A stretch of DNA of 64,000 nt from Bacillus sp. Y1 (GCF_003586445.1 NZ_CP030028.1:1378501-1442500); one strand, 5' to 3'; shown: positions 1 to 7,274, counted from the first letter of the stretch. Notes: generated from the letters alone by a model not told the origin. Numbers and translations: made by a program.

Positions 1-1
1 G

Positions 2-238
2 TACGGACTAACTGATAAAGTGGCAACTGTTGCTGTTCAAGCAATGCTAGTTGTAAAATCAGATCTATCTGAAGATGTAGTATATGATATTACAAAAGCA
101 ATCTTTGAAAACCTTGATAAGGTTACACATGCTAAAGGTAAATTGATCTCAGCTGAAAATGCTGTAAATGGTGTAGGAATTGACATTCATCCAGGTGCGC
201 AGAAGTACTATGATGAAAAAGGTATCAAAGCAGAATAA
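2..238 (+). CDS. TAXI-family TRAP transporter solute-binding protein, C-terminal fragment
   Basis: The reading frame is open from the window edge to TAA at 236-238, so only the last 78 codons of a gene that begins upstream are present. The fragment ends with a helix-rich tail and a final segment containing HPGAQKYYDEKGI, typical of the C-terminus of TAXI-type (TRAP-associated extracytoplasmic immunogenic) substrate-binding proteins. The call rests mainly on context: the next two genes are a DUF1850 protein and a fused TRAP permease, the usual TAXI-TRAP order. Such proteins capture an organic acid outside the membrane and deliver it to the permease; the substrate cannot be read from this fragment. 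Confidence 0.8.
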   Translation, partial: YGLTDKVATVAVQAMLVVKSDLSEDVVYDITKAIFENLDKVTHAKGKLISAENAVNGVGIDIHPGAQKYYDEKGIKAE

Positions 239-257
239 CTTATAGTTTGGTGAAATA

Positions 258-305
258 TGACCGGCCGACTTATAACCTGTTGCTGGGGTTATTTTTGGTC
301 GGTCA
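258..305 (+). other. Intercistronic imperfect hairpin
   Basis: TGACCGGCCGACTTATAACC and, 10 bases later, a segment reading GGTTATTTTTGGTCGGTCA form a long imperfect inverted repeat between the solute-binding and DUF1850 genes. It has no clean U-run, so it may be a processing or stabilising hairpin that lets the binding-protein message accumulate over the permease message. It also argues against a translation start of the next gene upstream of it. Confidence 0.5.
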
Positions 306-351
306 GTTTCGCTTTTTAATGATTAATGTATTAATAAATGGACGTGTTCGT

Positions 352-879
352 ATGGGGAAAATGGTTAAAAGCAAGTCCTTTCTAAGATTAGTCCTCAGTT
401 TGTTACTCATCATTTGTCTATCAATGATTCCATATAAAAAAGCATTAACTTTTCAGTTAGAGAATACGGGTGAGGTTCTTGTGTATATTCCACTCGGAGA
501 CCATCCAGAATTTAAAATAAAATATACACATTCGATTCATCTATCAGACGTAATTGAGAGTTATCAAGTTAATAGCAATGGAGAAATTAAACAGTTTGAA
601 CTCGAATACTCTGATTTTTCCATTGGGATGCCGGAAAATGCATCGAATGGTGAGGTTTTCGAGCAGAAAAATGGGAAATATTATATAAAAAACATGAATC
701 GGGTTTTTCCGTACTTTGATTTACGAACTGGCAAGGTTCGTGCCAATCATACAGTAATTTATGGAAACCAGCAGTATCCATTAAATAAATATATAGAACC
801 AGGTACTTGGGTTAGAATAAAGGTAATTAAGATGAACCTTTATCAACATTGGAAAGGAGTGAATTTAGTTGACGGATAA
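352..879 (+). CDS. DUF1850 domain protein of TAXI-TRAP operon
   Basis: This small protein lies between a TAXI binding protein and a fused TRAP permease, the characteristic position of DUF1850 proteins, whose biochemical role is unknown. After the basic start comes one hydrophobic segment (about residues 9-23), then a beta-rich extracytoplasmic part with the family-like motif KYTHSIHLSDVIESY, so it is probably an anchored or secreted accessory factor. The frame is open further upstream (to 247), but that part crosses a hairpin and lacks a good ribosome binding site. I prefer ATG 352, with ATG 361 also possible. The end overlaps the TTG start of the permease by 11 bases, indicating translational coupling. 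Confidence 0.75.
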   Translation: MGKMVKSKSFLRLVLSLLLIICLSMIPYKKALTFQLENTGEVLVYIPLGDHPEFKIKYTHSIHLSDVIESYQVNSNGEIKQFELEYSDFSIGMPENASNGEVFEQKNGKYYIKNMNRVFPYFDLRTGKVRANHTVIYGNQQYPLNKYIEPGTWVRIKVIKMNLYQHWKGVNLVDG

Positions 880-2824
880 ATTTGAAACACTGTCACAAGA
901 ACAACAAGATGAACTTATAGAAAAATACGATCCGGAAGCAGGTACGAGAAAGCTTACAGGGGTTTTTGGATGGATTGCTTTTATTGGGTTGCTATCATTT
1001 TCATTATTTCAGGTTTATACATCTATATTTGGTGTATTAACTGCTCAATTGCAACGTTCTATTCATTTAGGATTTGCTTTAGCACTTATATTTTTACTTT
1101 TCCCAGCTAGTAAGAAAAATAAGAGTAAAAATCACAAAGTTGCTTGGTACGACGCACTTTTAGCAATTGCTTCGGTGGTTGTAGGTGCCTATTGGCCTTT
1201 AATGATTGATGACTTAGTCCTTCGAGTAGGTATGTTAACACCCGTAGATTACTACATCGGGTTAATTGCAATTATTCTCGTGCTTGAGGCGACTAGAAGG
1301 GCGGTTGGTTTACCTATCACCATTATCGCTGGACTGTTCCTTGCTTACGCAGTTTATGGTCCGTACATGCCAAGCTTTTTAGCACATAGAGGATTGTCGC
1401 TTGAACGACTCGTTCAAACGATGTTTTATACAACGGAAGGAATCCTAGGGACACCAATTGGAGTTTCTGCAACGTATATTTTCCTATTTTTACTTTTTGG
1501 TGCCTTTCTTGTTAAAACGGGTGTGGGTGAGTATTTTAATGACTTATCTATCGCGATTGCAGGAAGAAGTATTGGTGGTCCTGCTAAGGTAGCTATCTTC
1601 TCTAGTGCATTGCAAGGAACAATAAGTGGAAGCTCAGTAGCTAACGTAGTTACTTCAGGAGCATTTACCATACCGATGATGAAGAGATTAGGATATAAAA
1701 AAGAATTTGCTGGTGCGGTAGAGGCCGCCTCTTCAACGGGTGGACAGTTAATGCCACCAGTAATGGGTGCAGCAGCATTTTTAATGGTTGAATTCATTGG
1801 AGGAATTTCATATTGGGATATTGCCAAGGCAGCTGCCATTCCAGCCATCCTGTATTTTGCTGGTATTTGGATTATGACTCATTTTGAGGCGAAACGTCTT
1901 GGTCTTCGTGGATTACGTAAAGATGAAATCCCTGATCGCAAAGAAGTTATTAAGAAGGTGTACCTATTAACACCGATTGTAGCTGTAATAGTTCTTATGA
2001 GTTCGGGGATGACAGTTACACGTGCGGCCCTTTTATCGATTGTGTTAGCCATCATAGTTGGCCAATTTAATAAAGAAACACGCTTGGGCTTAAGAGGAAT
2101 GATTGACGCTTTAGTTGATGGAGCAAGAACTGCACTTGCGGTTGGGGCAGCAACAGCAGCTGCTGGTATCATTGTAGGCGTGGTAACGAAAACAGGGTTA
2201 GGCTTGAAACTTGCAAATGGGTTATTAGATTTAGCTGGGGGAGCATTAATTCCTACATTGTTACTAACAATGGTAGCGTCACTTATCTTGGGGATGGGTT
2301 CGCCTACAACTGCAAATTATGTTATTACCTCTACGATTGCAGCACCTGCGATTATTTTATTAGGTGTACCTGATTTATCAGCGCATTTGTTTGTATTCTA
2401 TTTTGGTATTATTGCCGATATCACACCTCCTGTCGCCCTTGCTGCGTTCGCTGCAGCTGGTGTGTCAGGTGGAGAGCCAATCAAAACGGGGATAGATTCA
2501 ACAAAGCTAGCGATCTCAGCTTTTATCATTCCTTATATGTTCGTCCTCTCACCAGAATTATTATTGATTGATACAACATGGACTTACGTTATTTGGATGT
2601 TTGTTACTGCATTTTTTGGAATGATTGCTATAGGTGCCGGAACCATTGGCTATTGGATGAGAAAGCTATTTTGGTTTGAACGAATTGCTGCTATTGCTGG
2701 AGGGATATTGCTTATTTATCCTGAGGGAATATCAGACATAATTGGAGTAGTGGTCTTTGCTGTATTATTAGCCCTTCAATATATGATTAAAAGACCAGAG
2801 TTAACAACTGCAGTCGGAAAGTAA
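869..2824 (+). CDS. TRAP transporter fused permease (DctQM type, TAXI system)
   Basis: The 651-residue integral membrane protein joins a small N-terminal DctQ-like four-helix part to a large DctM-like transport domain with about twelve hydrophobic segments. DctM hallmarks include SGSSVANVVTSGAF near residue 250 and STGGQLMPPVMGAAAF near residue 290. It would use an ion gradient to import the organic acid delivered by the upstream binding protein. The start is TTG 869, supported by AAAGGAG eight bases upstream and by its 11-base overlap with the DUF1850 gene. A strong terminator follows the stop at once, so this is the last gene of the operon. Confidence 0.92.
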   Translation: MTDKFETLSQEQQDELIEKYDPEAGTRKLTGVFGWIAFIGLLSFSLFQVYTSIFGVLTAQLQRSIHLGFALALIFLLFPASKKNKSKNHKVAWYDALLAIASVVVGAYWPLMIDDLVLRVGMLTPVDYYIGLIAIILVLEATRRAVGLPITIIAGLFLAYAVYGPYMPSFLAHRGLSLERLVQTMFYTTEGILGTPIGVSATYIFLFLLFGAFLVKTGVGEYFNDLSIAIAGRSIGGPAKVAIFSSALQGTISGSSVANVVTSGAFTIPMMKRLGYKKEFAGAVEAASSTGGQLMPPVMGAAAFLMVEFIGGISYWDIAKAAAIPAILYFAGIWIMTHFEAKRLGLRGLRKDEIPDRKEVIKKVYLLTPIVAVIVLMSSGMTVTRAALLSIVLAIIVGQFNKETRLGLRGMIDALVDGARTALAVGAATAAAGIIVGVVTKTGLGLKLANGLLDLAGGALIPTLLLTMVASLILGMGSPTTANYVITSTIAAPAIILLGVPDLSAHLFVFYFGIIADITPPVALAAFAAAGVSGGEPIKTGIDSTKLAISAFIIPYMFVLSPELLLIDTTWTYVIWMFVTAFFGMIAIGAGTIGYWMRKLFWFERIAAIAGGILLIYPEGISDIIGVVVFAVLLALQYMIKRPELTTAVGK

Positions 2825-2832
2825 TCTGACGC

Positions 2833-2866
2833 AAAAGAGCCTTAGCTAATATAAGGCTCTTTTTTC
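2833..2866. terminator. Bidirectional terminator, TRAP operon / WYL gene
   Basis: AAAAGAGCCTTA, a short loop and TAAGGCTCTTTTTT form a perfect stem with U-runs on both strands. It ends the TRAP operon on the plus strand and overlaps the stop codon of the convergent WYL gene. Confidence 0.85.
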
Positions 2867-3063
2867 TTTATAGGAAAGACAGATAAGATATTATTTATTT
2901 TAAATAATCTACTTTTTTTACGTAAAAAACAGTAAGCCCGGATCGTATGTGGATTGATTTCATTTACAAGGATTGTTCGTTGAGTAATTTTTTGTTTATC
3001 GGAAAGATAGATGATCTGTATTGGTTGCTTCTCATTTAATGCTTTTAGTAAAGCCCTCTCCAT
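2842..3063 (-). CDS. Small stand-alone WYL-like domain protein, LexA-box promoter
   Basis: The 73-residue protein looks like a single short WYL-type beta domain: a strand IQIIYLSDKQKITQRTI, a turn NPHTIRAYCFLRKK, and SRLFKINNILSVFP, matching the usual order of WYL folds (basic residues on strands, R-x-F-K/R-x-x-x-I at the end). No helix-turn-helix is attached. WYL domains in larger regulators bind nucleic acid or other ligands, and in PafBC and DriD they respond to DNA damage. ATG 3063 is preferred over ATG 3069 because GAGGG then lies six bases upstream. The promoter contains a perfect SOS box. The WYL assignment is by eye and the function is unknown. Confidence 0.7.
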   Translation of the reverse strand: MERALLKALNEKQPIQIIYLSDKQKITQRTILVNEINPHTIRAYCFLRKKSRLFKINNILSVFPIKKKEPYIS

Positions 3064-3095
3064 ATGCATCCCTCACAATTAAGGTTGATATCCTT

Positions 3096-3125
3096 ATTAT
3101 ATACGAACAAACGTTCTTTATTCAA
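3096..3125 (-). promoter_or_regulatory. SigA-type promoter with embedded LexA (SOS) box
   Basis: On the minus strand TTGAAT (3125-3120) and TATAAT (3101-3096) are separated by 18 bases. The spacer holds a LexA box at 3104-3117, CGAACAAACGTTCT on the plus strand, which fits the Bacillus consensus CGAAC-RNRY-GTTC in full. Placement between -35 and -10 predicts LexA repression of the WYL gene and release on DNA damage. Confidence 0.85.
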
Positions 3126-3131
3126 TAAATG

Positions 3132-3162
3132 AAAAAAGTGTGGAAAAAAATCCACACTTTTC
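3132..3162 (-). terminator. Terminator of the YozQ-like gene
   Basis: AAAAGTGTGGA, a loop of A/T bases and TCCACACTTTT form a perfect stem just beyond the TGA of the small minus-strand gene, with a T-run on either side. Confidence 0.7.
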
Positions 3163-3167
3163 TTGAA

Positions 3168-3329
3168 TCAGTCATTCTTTTCTAGTTTTTGGTCGATTGT
3201 CCCTTCGTAATAACCATCACTTGCTTGTTCATGTGTTTGAGCTAATCCCATTTCGAGTTGGTTTTCACTGTTGTAATCACTGGGCTCAAATGTTTTACCA
3301 GCAATCTTTGATGAGTTGTTTTTTTTCAT
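3168..3329 (-). CDS. YozQ-like small protein (DUF4025)
   Basis: A 53-codon minus-strand gene runs from ATG 3329 to TGA 3168. The product begins MKKNNSSKIAGKTFEPSDYN and is acidic and hydrophilic, with TxEQASDGYYEGTID near the end; this resembles the DUF4025/YozQ family of spore-former proteins of unknown function. AAAGGCGGG precedes the start, and a terminator hairpin follows the stop directly, both supporting expression. It has no signal peptide or membrane segment. The assignment to DUF4025 is from memory of the family pattern. Confidence 0.65.
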   Translation of the reverse strand: MKKNNSSKIAGKTFEPSDYNSENQLEMGLAQTHEQASDGYYEGTIDQKLEKND

Positions 3330-3413
3330 TCCATTCCCGCCTTTTCATCATTTTCCATCAACATTCATATCTATTTTTTGATAAAAGGAAGAAGGGCATA
3401 CAAACTAAAAAAT

Positions 3414-3441
3414 AAAAAACTGCACATATTTTGCAGTTTTA
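3414..3441 (-). terminator. Terminator of the perR-like / zinc-ribbon unit
   Basis: Read on the minus strand, AAAACTGCA, a seven-base loop and TGCAGTTTT are followed by a T-rich run, ten bases beyond the stop of the 33-aa zinc-ribbon gene. Confidence 0.7.
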
Positions 3442-3450
3442 AGGGAATGG

Positions 3451-3552
3451 TTAATTTTTTCTGATTTTAAACTTACTTCCACATTTACAAATCACACTAT
3501 GCTTCAAATATTTAATGGGAGTTTGACACTTAGGGCATACACTGTTATGCAT
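3451..3552 (-). CDS. 33-aa zinc-ribbon-like peptide downstream of perR-like gene
   Basis: A very short gene (ATG 3552, TAA 3451) begins 21 bases after the Fur-family gene and has an excellent site, AAGGAG, seven bases upstream. The product carries CPKC and CKCGSKF, giving four cysteines in a C-x2-C...C-x-C pattern expected to bind zinc. A terminator follows directly. It is therefore very probably translated and co-transcribed with the PerR paralogue. A role as a metal or redox-responsive small protein is conceivable, but nothing in the sequence fixes it. Confidence 0.7.
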   Translation of the reverse strand: MHNSVCPKCQTPIKYLKHSVICKCGSKFKIRKN

Positions 3553-3573
3553 ATTAATCTCCTTCTTTTTTAA

Positions 3574-4005
3574 TTAGTAACTTCTTTGTTTTTCACTACA
3601 ATTTTTACATACTCCATAAAGCTCGAGCTGATGAGAATGAACACGAAACTTAGTTAACTTGTTAGCTAAATCTTCCACTTCTCTTAATAGTGGATATTTG
3701 AAGTCTTCAATTATTCCACAAATATGACAAATCACATGATAATGTTCTCCCATTTTAAATTCATATTTGCTTAATCCATTACCATAGGGCAATTCATTTA
3801 ATATTTTTAATTTCACAAACATTTTTACGTTATTGTAGATGGTTGCAATACTAATAGAGGGGAGTTGTGAATGTATGTCATCCACAGTTGGATGACCTTT
3901 CATGGAAGCAATCGTTCTTAATATTTGCATTCTTTGTGGTGTAATCCGTAGTCCGCGTTCTTTTAAGAAAGGGATAAGTTTATCGAAATAAAATTCATTA
4001 TTCAT
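3574..4005 (-). CDS. Fur-family regulator, PerR paralogue
   Basis: The 143-residue protein aligns along its length with Bacillus PerR: a winged helix with recognition region SIATIYNNVKMF, and two CxxC pairs (Cys93/96 and Cys133/136) for structural zinc. The regulatory metal site equivalents are His38, Glu82, His88, His90 and Asp101. PerR has Asp at the position of Glu82 (PerR Asp85), so one ligand is conservatively changed. Family knowledge says PerR senses peroxide by iron-catalysed oxidation of its histidines; whether this version does is open. A near-consensus PerR box lies about 95 bp upstream, suggesting autoregulation. It is followed by a zinc-ribbon peptide gene. Confidence 0.85.
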   Translation of the reverse strand: MNNEFYFDKLIPFLKERGLRITPQRMQILRTIASMKGHPTVDDIHSQLPSISIATIYNNVKMFVKLKILNELPYGNGLSKYEFKMGEHYHVICHICGIIEDFKYPLLREVEDLANKLTKFRVHSHQLELYGVCKNCSEKQRSY

Positions 4006-4066
4006 AAAAGAACCTCTTTATTAGTAGATTAGAAATTTGGGAAGTTCAAATAGAGTATATAGTTAA

Positions 4067-4081
4067 TGATAACGTTTCTCA
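4067..4081. promoter_or_regulatory. Fur/Zur-like imperfect 7-1-7 element
   Basis: TGATAACGTTTCTCA matches the 15-bp Fur-type consensus TGATAAT-N-ATTATCA at 11 of 14 defined positions. It lies between the PerR-type box and the perR-like gene. The match is moderate and may be chance in this A/T-rich stretch. Confidence 0.35.
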
Positions 4082-4100
4082 TTCAGAAATCAATACTTTT

Positions 4101-4115
4101 TTATAATTATTTTAA
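4101..4115. promoter_or_regulatory. PerR box upstream of the perR-like gene
   Basis: TTATAATTATTTTAA differs from the PerR box TTATAAT-N-ATTATAA at a single position. It sits 96-110 bp upstream of the ATG of the PerR paralogue, consistent with autoregulation or cross-regulation by the main PerR. Confidence 0.65.
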
Positions 4116-4152
4116 ATTAATATCTATTTTACTTAGTTAATTATAGAATATA

Positions 4153-4187
4153 AAAAAACGACGGTCTGAACTTTTTCAGACCGCCGT
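4153..4187 (-). terminator. Terminator of the receptor / pro-peptide unit
   Basis: On the minus strand ACGGCGGTCTGAA and TTCAGACCGTCG form a stem (one mismatch) followed by TTTTTTT, just beyond the pro-peptide stop codon. Confidence 0.85.
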
Positions 4188-4194
4188 ACTTTAT

Positions 4195-4326
4195 TTATGC
4201 TTCTTTTACTGGAGGTAAAATTGGGTGGCCTTGTGGAACCTCAGAACTTGAAAGAACATAGGTAGTACCTGTTGAAGCTGTAAGAATAAAAGCAATGGCA
4301 ATAAAGGAATAGATTAATTTTTTCAT
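4195..4326 (-). CDS. Candidate secreted signalling pro-peptide (NprX/PapR/Phr-like)
   Basis: A 43-codon gene begins nine bases after the receptor gene stop, with AGGAGGG placed ideally before ATG 4326, and ends at TAA just before a strong terminator. The product has a lysine start (MKK), a hydrophobic stretch of about 20 residues and a short polar, proline-rich tail (SSSEVPQGHPILPPVKEA). Family knowledge: RRNPP receptors such as NprR and PlcR are followed by tiny genes of this layout whose exported product is trimmed to a 5-8 residue signal and re-imported. The mature peptide should lie in the tail. It lacks an obvious NprX-type SKPDIVG motif, so it would be a different pherotype. The signalling role is inferred. 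Confidence 0.72.
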   Translation of the reverse strand: MKKLIYSFIAIAFILTASTGTTYVLSSSEVPQGHPILPPVKEA

Positions 4327-4335
4327 AATTCCCTC

Positions 4336-5553
4336 CTAAATGGTTTTATTCAAATAATATACTGCTTTCTCAAACATACCAGTTGAATGATAATGCTTGG
4401 AAAGTAATTTATAAAACATAAGTAAATCATCTTTATTTTCATTAGAGCTCTCTAAGTATGGAATAACGGTTAAAATGACGTATTGGATTGATTTTGAATG
4501 ATTCTCCAATGCAAGAAGATAATATTTTGATAGAATGGAATACTTTTTATTATTTAGAGTATCTGAAAGAGTGAATGTAATAGTAAAGGCTTCTTTTGCA
4601 ACTTCATGTAAATGGATTTCAAAAGCAATTTGACCTTTTACGTATTGTGTTACGAGAAAATGAGTGGTAGGTGGTAATTGTAAGGAAAGACTTTTATTTA
4701 AATACAACATTGCTTTATCGAAGTCTTCAAGCTTTTTATATAGAAGCCCAATATTATGATAAATTTGTGGTAGGAGATTCGTTTCATTTAATAATGTTGC
4801 ATTTCTTTCTAAATGATGAAAACAGCTTTTTGCTTCTTCGAAGATTCCAGAATGAGTGTAGTTAATTCCTAACAGCATTAAGCAATGAAGGATCCGAATA
4901 AAATTATGCTCATTCATATAGGACTGAAGGGCTGCTTTTGCAAAGTGAATGGCGTGACCAGATTGCTGTAAGGCTGCCTTTACCATTGAGCGATAATATA
5001 AGAATTCGCCCGAAGAAGAGTCATGACTGATTTGGAATAAGGAGTCAAACTGTTGATCCGCTTGTTCAAATTGCCCCTTCAATATATACAGTATCGTACT
5101 ACAATAATGAAATAAATAGATTTCATGTTGGGAAAATGATTTCTTTAGTTTCTTAAGAATTTCCTTTTGTAGGTCAGCTTGGTTCACATTTCCGAGAAAC
5201 AATAGGTAGCGCATCTTATACAGTTCATATGTATGTAAGTAAGAGGTAAACGGAATGATCGCGTCATAGTCCTTCAACTGGTTGATAATATCTTCAACCT
5301 CATATTTTTGATAAAAATATATCTTTTCATTTAGACGTTTTAGTAAGTCGCCGATAATTTTTTCCTGTTCCTCTGCACGGTTGATGCTGATATGTAATCG
5401 ATCGAGCAAGAGTGAAATGGTTTCATCATTTGCTTCTTTTCCGTTATTTTCAATTTTGCTTAAATGGGAAACGGAACAAATTCCATTAGCAAGCTCCTTT
5501 TGGGTAAGACCTTTTTGAGTCCGATAATACTTAATTAAAGGTCCAAATTGCAA
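4336..5553 (-). CDS. NprR/PlcR-like RRNPP regulator (HTH plus TPR)
   Basis: The 405-residue protein has an N-terminal XRE helix-turn-helix (KGLTQKELANGICSVSHLSKIENN, residues about 14-37) followed by about 330 residues of degenerate tetratricopeptide helices (for example IYHNIGLLYKKLEDFDKAMLYLNKSL). That domain order and length are those of NprR/PlcR receptors, which bind a re-imported peptide through the TPR part. TTG 5553 is chosen because AGGAGGTG lies six bases upstream; an in-frame GTG at 5562 overlaps that site. The next gene is a secreted micro-peptide, and the gene upstream is a secreted protease on the same strand, as for nprR beside a protease gene in other bacilli. Confidence 0.85.
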   Translation of the reverse strand: MQFGPLIKYYRTQKGLTQKELANGICSVSHLSKIENNGKEANDETISLLLDRLHISINRAEEQEKIIGDLLKRLNEKIYFYQKYEVEDIINQLKDYDAIIPFTSYLHTYELYKMRYLLFLGNVNQADLQKEILKKLKKSFSQHEIYLFHYCSTILYILKGQFEQADQQFDSLFQISHDSSSGEFLYYRSMVKAALQQSGHAIHFAKAALQSYMNEHNFIRILHCLMLLGINYTHSGIFEEAKSCFHHLERNATLLNETNLLPQIYHNIGLLYKKLEDFDKAMLYLNKSLSLQLPPTTHFLVTQYVKGQIAFEIHLHEVAKEAFTITFTLSDTLNNKKYSILSKYYLLALENHSKSIQYVILTVIPYLESSNENKDDLLMFYKLLSKHYHSTGMFEKAVYYLNKTI

Positions 5554-5656
5554 CGAAATCACCTCCTAATGCTTATACTTTATCACCGTTAGCATAAATG
5601 TAAACCTATTTTTCTGATTTTTTTGAATACAGGAAAAAAGGACGATATTTCGAACG

Positions 5657-5694
5657 TAAAAAAACCATCCAGAGTGATTCTGAATGGTTTTTTC
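5657..5694 (-). terminator. Terminator of the S8 protease gene
   Basis: AAAAACCATTCAGA on the minus strand pairs with TCTGGATGGTTTTTT (one G-U pair), directly after the protease stop codon. The downstream receptor gene therefore probably has its own promoter. Confidence 0.85.
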
Positions 5695-5700
5695 CTTACT

Positions 5701-6966
5701 TTATCTTACACGAGGGAATCCAAATCCTGAAGCATAATCATCTCCAGTTGCTGCACCAATCCCTCCGTTAATATCGTATGATTTTGCACGATTTTGTAGT
5801 TCGCTTCTAAGCTGTGTATGGGAGAGTGAAGGGGTAGCTGCCCATATTTTTGCCGCTAAACCAGAAACATGTGGTGTAGCCATAGATGTCCCGCTAATTG
5901 TGTTATATCCACCGTTATACCAAGTGGATTCTATTGCTGCACCAGGTGCTGATACTTCAACATCGCGCTCTTGAATCACGAAATCACCATCAGTATTAGG
6001 ATTGCCTCTTGATGAAAAATCAGCGACACGGTAAGTTCCATTTTGTTGAACGTTTTCAAGCGCAGCTACCGCAACGGCATTTACTAATGCACCTGGGTAA
6101 CCAATTGTATTGCTTGCAGAACCGCTATTACCAGCAGCTGCAACCACCAATAAACCTTTGCTGTAAGCATAATCAACTGCGTTTGCAATCATGGTATCTT
6201 TTGAGCTTGATCCAAGGGACATGGAGATAATAACCTTTGAACCTGTTCTTGTTGCCTCGTCTGCTGCGTGTCGAATAGCTCCAGCAATGTCATCGGAATA
6301 GCCTGAACCGCGGTCGTTTAGTACCTTATAAGCCCAAAGGTCAGCTTCAGGAGCCACTCCATAAATTCCTAGTCCGTCACTACCACCATGAGCTAATACT
6401 GTACCAGCGACATGGGTTCCATGACCGTTTCTATCACTACAAGAGCCGTTAACAAGAGGAGATTTGGTTTGTGTGAAATCTTTACACTGTTCAGCTGAAC
6501 CTGCTAAGTCAATATGGCTTGTGTATACACCAGTATCTAAAACAGCAACTTTAATTCCTGCACCACCGGATGTTTTTTGAACAGAGCTATCATTATAAAT
6601 TGCTTGAATTCCCCAAGGAGTTTGGTCACTTGGAAGAGCTTGTGTAGATGCTCCAGGCTTTGCTTTTGCTTCTGTACGATCCTCGAGGCTTACCTCTTCA
6701 ACCAATTCGATAGTAAGATTCTTGTTTTTAAGTAAAGCGTTGTACTGACTTTCGTTTACTGTTGTTGTAAACCCGTCATTTCCAAAGTCCCAGCGCGATC
6801 CGTACGTTTGTTTTGCTTTCACCTTTTCGCTCTGAGGTCCTTGGATGTACACTCGATAAGTATCCTTTGAAGCACTTTCCTGCTGGGCACCAAGTGCACC
6901 ACTTGCAAATAATGATAGTCCCATTGCTGCGCTAATAAGCACAGAGCCTAAAGTTCTTTTTTTCAT
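5701..6966 (-). CDS. Secreted subtilisin-like serine protease (S8)
   Basis: The 421-residue precursor has a signal peptide (MKKRTLGSVL... to about residue 26), an inhibitor-type pro-region (about 27-110) and a subtilase domain. The catalytic triad is visible as Asp144 (VAVLDTG), His182 (NGHGTHVAG) and Ser361 (SGTSMATPH), with oxyanion Asn280 (AAAGNSG). Cys161 and Cys176 could form a disulfide near the active-site histidine, as in some thermostable Bacillus proteases. It would degrade extracellular protein. It sits immediately upstream of, and on the same strand as, an NprR-like receptor, so peptide-controlled expression is plausible. A CAACC/GGTTG hairpin lies in its leader. Confidence 0.95.
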   Translation of the reverse strand: MKKRTLGSVLISAAMGLSLFASGALGAQQESASKDTYRVYIQGPQSEKVKAKQTYGSRWDFGNDGFTTTVNESQYNALLKNKNLTIELVEEVSLEDRTEAKAKPGASTQALPSDQTPWGIQAIYNDSSVQKTSGGAGIKVAVLDTGVYTSHIDLAGSAEQCKDFTQTKSPLVNGSCSDRNGHGTHVAGTVLAHGGSDGLGIYGVAPEADLWAYKVLNDRGSGYSDDIAGAIRHAADEATRTGSKVIISMSLGSSSKDTMIANAVDYAYSKGLLVVAAAGNSGSASNTIGYPGALVNAVAVAALENVQQNGTYRVADFSSRGNPNTDGDFVIQERDVEVSAPGAAIESTWYNGGYNTISGTSMATPHVSGLAAKIWAATPSLSHTQLRSELQNRAKSYDINGGIGAATGDDYASGFGFPRVR

Positions 6967-6994
6967 GTATGAACTCCTTCCCGACTTAAAGGTT

Positions 6995-7009
6995 CAACCT
7001 GCGAGGTTG
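6995..7009. promoter_or_regulatory. Small palindrome in the protease leader
   Basis: CAACC-TGCGA-GGTTG is a perfect inverted repeat located 29-43 bases upstream of the protease ATG. It could be an mRNA hairpin or an operator; no known consensus fits. Confidence 0.4.
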
Positions 7010-7148
7010 TAAGGTAAGTATAGTAATAATTTTGAAACAAAATCAATAGACTTATAGAGTTAGAAAGTTGGGAAAATTTTGTGATAATGCAGAGAAACAT
7101 GGGATTTTTCAAACAAAGTAAAAGACTCTTGATATATGTGGGATGTTA

Positions 7149-7176
7149 TTGACAATTCTTTTAAATCAAGTATAAT
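7149..7176 (+). promoter_or_regulatory. Consensus SigA promoter of tRNA-Val
   Basis: TTGACA (7149-7154), a 16-base spacer and TATAAT (7171-7176) form a perfect housekeeping promoter placed 22 bases before the tRNA, so the tRNA is a single-gene unit. Confidence 0.85.
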
Positions 7177-7197
7177 AAAATATGTACTTTAATAAGA

Positions 7198-7270
7198 GAT
7201 CTGTTAGCTCAGCTGGGAGAGCATCACCTTGACAGGGTGGGGGTCGGGGGTTCAAGTCCCTCACAGGTCA
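7198..7270 (+). tRNA. tRNA-Val (anticodon GAC)
   Basis: The sequence folds as a full cloverleaf: acceptor arms GATCTGT/ACAGGTC (one G-U), D-arm GCTC...GAGC, anticodon stem CACC/GGTG with loop TTGACAG (anticodon GAC, reading GTC/GTT valine codons) and T-arm with GTTCAAG-type loop. The terminal CCA is not encoded. A perfect promoter precedes it and a terminator follows. Confidence 0.92.
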
Positions 7271-7274
7271 TTAT

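Noticed and set aside
3197..3415. 72-codon plus-strand frame opposite the YozQ-like gene
   Set aside because: The minus-strand 53-aa gene in the same place has a ribosome binding site, a terminator and a recognisable family pattern; this frame has none.
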